A DNA stretch of 8,099 bases from an uncultured Actinomyces sp. (GTDB lineage Bacteria > Actinomycetota > Actinomycetes > Actinomycetales > Actinomycetaceae): NCBI GenBank assembly GCA_937926415.1, contig CALBAF010000614.1, forward strand, positions 1 to 8,099, given 5' to 3'. A model generated the notes under the pieces. The model was given only the letters and a program-made list of their open reading frames with translations. It had not been told where the DNA came from and made no database searches. Shown in pieces: positions 6,685 through 8,099 of the stretch. How positions within the stretch are numbered: position 1 is the stretch's first letter; every line of letters starts with the position of its first letter. The position numbers and the translations under genes are program-made.

Positions 6685-7563
6685 ATGAACCTGATGCATC
6701 ACACGGCGATCCTGTGGCGTGGACCGGGCAGCGTCCAAATCGGTGGCGACCGCGCCAGGCACGTACGTCTCGACGACCTGCACGCAAGCGACCAGCTCTG
6801 GCTCGCCAGCCAGGCCCGCCCCGTTCACGCCCCCGATGGCCCCGAGGCTTCCCCAGACCTCCTAGCCGCCCTGACACAGGCAGACCTCGTGGATCATCCC
6901 GACCGACGCCCGCTTCTCTCCGTAGGGGTGCTCGGCGCGGTACCCGCCACCGTCCTCGCGCTGCGCTCGCTGGTCGACACCCTCGCGCTGCGGCTCCGCG
7001 TCGACGCTCCCGCTCTGGTCGACGGCGACTGGGACCACGTATTCGGCGGCGTATACACGGGCACACCGCGCTCACGCGCGGTGCGACGCGAACTCGCCTC
7101 ACTGATTCCTCTGCCCCACCTGCACGCTCAGGATGCGCCGGACGCCGCCCTCGTGTCTGCGGATCGGGCGCAGGACCCCGGCATCCCCTTCGAACTGATG
7201 GCGGCCGACACACCCCACCTGTTGATCACGCGAGGAGAGCACTCCTACGAGATCGGGCCATTCGTACTCCCCGGCTCCACGCCGTGCTTCCACTGCATCG
7301 AACACGAGCGCGCCGAACAGGACCCCTACCACCTCACGCACCTGCGAGAACTCGCTCAGTGGCCGCTGGGACCACTCCCCCAGCTCGCACACTTCGCCTC
7401 TGCCCTGCGGATTGCGCGCCTCCTGCGCGACTTCGCTTCAGGAGCACTCACCCCGCGCCTGTGCGCCGAGATCGCCACGATCGACGAGGACGGAAGCATC
7501 ACCGTCGAACGTGCGATCGGGGCCCGCGAATGCGTGTGCGGCATTCACGGTGTGGCGTGCTAG
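6685..7563 (+). CDS. ThiF/E1-like protein (TOMM leader-binding / cyclodehydratase-like)
   Basis: A 292-residue protein resembling the E1-like (ocin-ThiF) proteins annotated as TOMM precursor leader peptide-binding or bacteriocin cyclodehydratase-domain proteins; Rv3196 occupies the same position in mycobacteria. The N-terminus (about 7-32, ILWRGPGSVQIGGDRARHV) fits the small N-terminal domain of this group. Residues 78-135 follow the E1 Rossmann pattern, but the glycine loop reads VGVLGAVPA, a degenerate GxGxxG. Asp113 and GGVYTGTPRSRA (121-132) follow in the expected order. LPGSTPCFHCIEHERAEQDP (195-214) carries CxxC (Cys201, Cys204), and the C-terminus has CVC (283-285), His288 and a final Cys292, plausible zinc ligands. 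No YcaO or precursor gene is present, so ATP use and peptide modification are unproven. The start has a strong AAGGAG. Confidence 0.72.
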   Translation: MNLMHHTAILWRGPGSVQIGGDRARHVRLDDLHASDQLWLASQARPVHAPDGPEASPDLLAALTQADLVDHPDRRPLLSVGVLGAVPATVLALRSLVDTLALRLRVDAPALVDGDWDHVFGGVYTGTPRSRAVRRELASLIPLPHLHAQDAPDAALVSADRAQDPGIPFELMAADTPHLLITRGEHSYEIGPFVLPGSTPCFHCIEHERAEQDPYHLTHLRELAQWPLGPLPQLAHFASALRIARLLRDFASGALTPRLCAEIATIDEDGSITVERAIGARECVCGIHGVAC

Positions 7564-7564
7564 C

Positions 7565-8099
7565 TCAGGCCCCGTCGTCGACGATAACTTCTTCGCCGCG
7601 CACCAGCGCAAGCACCGGGGCTGCGAAGCGTTGAACCTTGACATCACCGATGCCTCGGATCACCCTCAGCTGCGTCGTGTTCTTCGGCATGGCCTGAGCA
7701 ATATCGCGCAGCGTCTGATCGGTGAACACCGCGAAAGGCGGCACGCCCGCCTGACGTGAGACCTCGAGACGCCACGCTTTGAGGCGCCCGAACAGCTCAA
7801 TCGCCTGGGGCGAGGCCTCCTCCTCGAACGCCTGGTTGAGGGCGCGGGTGGAGGCACGCGCCTTCTTCTTCGGTGCGCCCACTCCCGCTTCCTCGGGCCA
7901 GATTCCGTCGAGCAGGCGACTGCGCTTGCGCTTGCCACGCCCGTCTGCCCCCCGCGAGCGAGCCCACGATAGGGTCAGCAGGTCGCGGGCGCGGGTGACG
8001 GCCACGTACAGCAGGCGACGCTCCTCCTCGCGTGCGGCCGCGGTCTTTGCATACGAGATCGGCAGGAGGCCCTCGGCGACGCCGACGAGGAAGACGGCG
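7565..8099 (-). CDS. uvrD2: ATP-dependent DNA helicase UvrD2, C-terminal part with HRDC domain
   Basis: The C-terminal 178 residues of a superfamily 1 UvrD/Rep helicase; the N-terminal ATPase motifs lie beyond the right edge. The visible part starts within AVFLVGVAEGLLPISYA and continues to motif VI, EEERRLLYVAVTRARD, whose arginines contact ATP in this family, then LLTLSWARS. A basic linker follows (KRKRSRLLDG, then GAPKKKARAS). It leads into an HRDC-type domain: LFGRLKAWRLEVSRQAGVPPF, VFTDQTLRDIAQAMPKN and LRVIRGIGDVKVQRFAAPVL. The HRDC tail and the gene neighbourhood indicate UvrD2 rather than UvrD1/PcrA. Mycobacterial UvrD2 has a four-cysteine module between helicase core and HRDC, whereas this stretch has no cysteine at all. 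The gene converges on the ThiF-like gene with a single base between stop codons. The likely role is DNA unwinding in repair. Confidence 0.9.
   Translation of the reverse strand, partial: AVFLVGVAEGLLPISYAKTAAAREEERRLLYVAVTRARDLLTLSWARSRGADGRGKRKRSRLLDGIWPEEAGVGAPKKKARASTRALNQAFEEEASPQAIELFGRLKAWRLEVSRQAGVPPFAVFTDQTLRDIAQAMPKNTTQLRVIRGIGDVKVQRFAAPVLALVRGEEVIVDDGA

Noticed and set aside
6685..7563. A complete TOMM (azoline peptide) biosynthetic cluster
   Set aside because: No YcaO, dehydrogenase, transporter or convincing precursor gene accompanies the ThiF-like gene in this window.
7575..7584. Palindrome TCGTCGACGA near the convergent stop codons as an operator or terminator
   Set aside because: It lies inside the uvrD2 reading frame over Val-Asp-Asp codons, is only ten bases long without a loop, and such GC palindromes are common by chance.
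6714..7634. A 306-codon Arg/Pro-rich frame overlapping the ThiF-like gene in another plus-strand frame
   Set aside because: Very high Arg and Pro content is typical of out-of-frame high-GC sequence, and it runs across the uvrD2 stop. The ThiF-like frame has a strong ribosome binding site and motifs.

Overview
The window is a high-GC actinobacterial chromosome segment with strong G/C bias at third codon positions. Its gene content and order resemble the conserved uvrD2 to UPF0182 neighbourhood of Actinobacteria (M. tuberculosis Rv3193c to Rv3198c). The compact form, and the absence of whiB7 and the ABC1-type kinase gene between uvrD2 and the ThiF-like gene, suggest a small-genome actinomycete such as the Actinomycetaceae (Schaalia/Actinomyces-like). 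That placement is an inference from family recognition, not from a search.

Layout: (1) 1-3013, minus: a nearly complete UPF0182 membrane protein whose last residues fall outside the window. (2) 3115-3684, plus: a PPA1309-family protein, transcribed divergently from UPF0182 across a 101-base gap. (3) 3697-3737: a perfect 16-bp GC-rich hairpin in the convergent gap, probably a bidirectional terminator. (4) 3790-5004 (or to 5037), minus: a membrane-anchored YlbL-type protease with a PDZ domain and a Lon-like Ser/Lys domain. (5) 5108-6574, plus: a Zincin_2 (DUF2342) putative zinc metalloprotease, divergent from the protease and probably leaderless. (6) 6575-6684: an A/T-rich gap with a consensus DnaA box and a possible 8-codon upstream ORF. 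(7) 6685-7563, plus: a ThiF/E1-like protein of the kind called TOMM precursor leader-binding or cyclodehydratase-like, without a YcaO partner in the window. (8) 7565 to beyond 8099, minus: the C-terminal part of UvrD2 helicase with an HRDC domain.

How the genes relate: three neighbouring genes concern proteolysis or the envelope (UPF0182, Lon-like PDZ protease, Zincin_2), and their co-conservation across Actinobacteria suggests a shared but undefined role. UvrD2 belongs to DNA repair and is probably a neighbour, not a partner. I found no tRNA, rRNA, CRISPR array, insertion sequence or prophage signal. This is mainly a conserved chromosomal backbone. The less ordinary points are the cysteine-free UvrD2 linker, the orphan ThiF-like protein with a degenerate nucleotide loop, and the DnaA box with a short upstream ORF in front of it.
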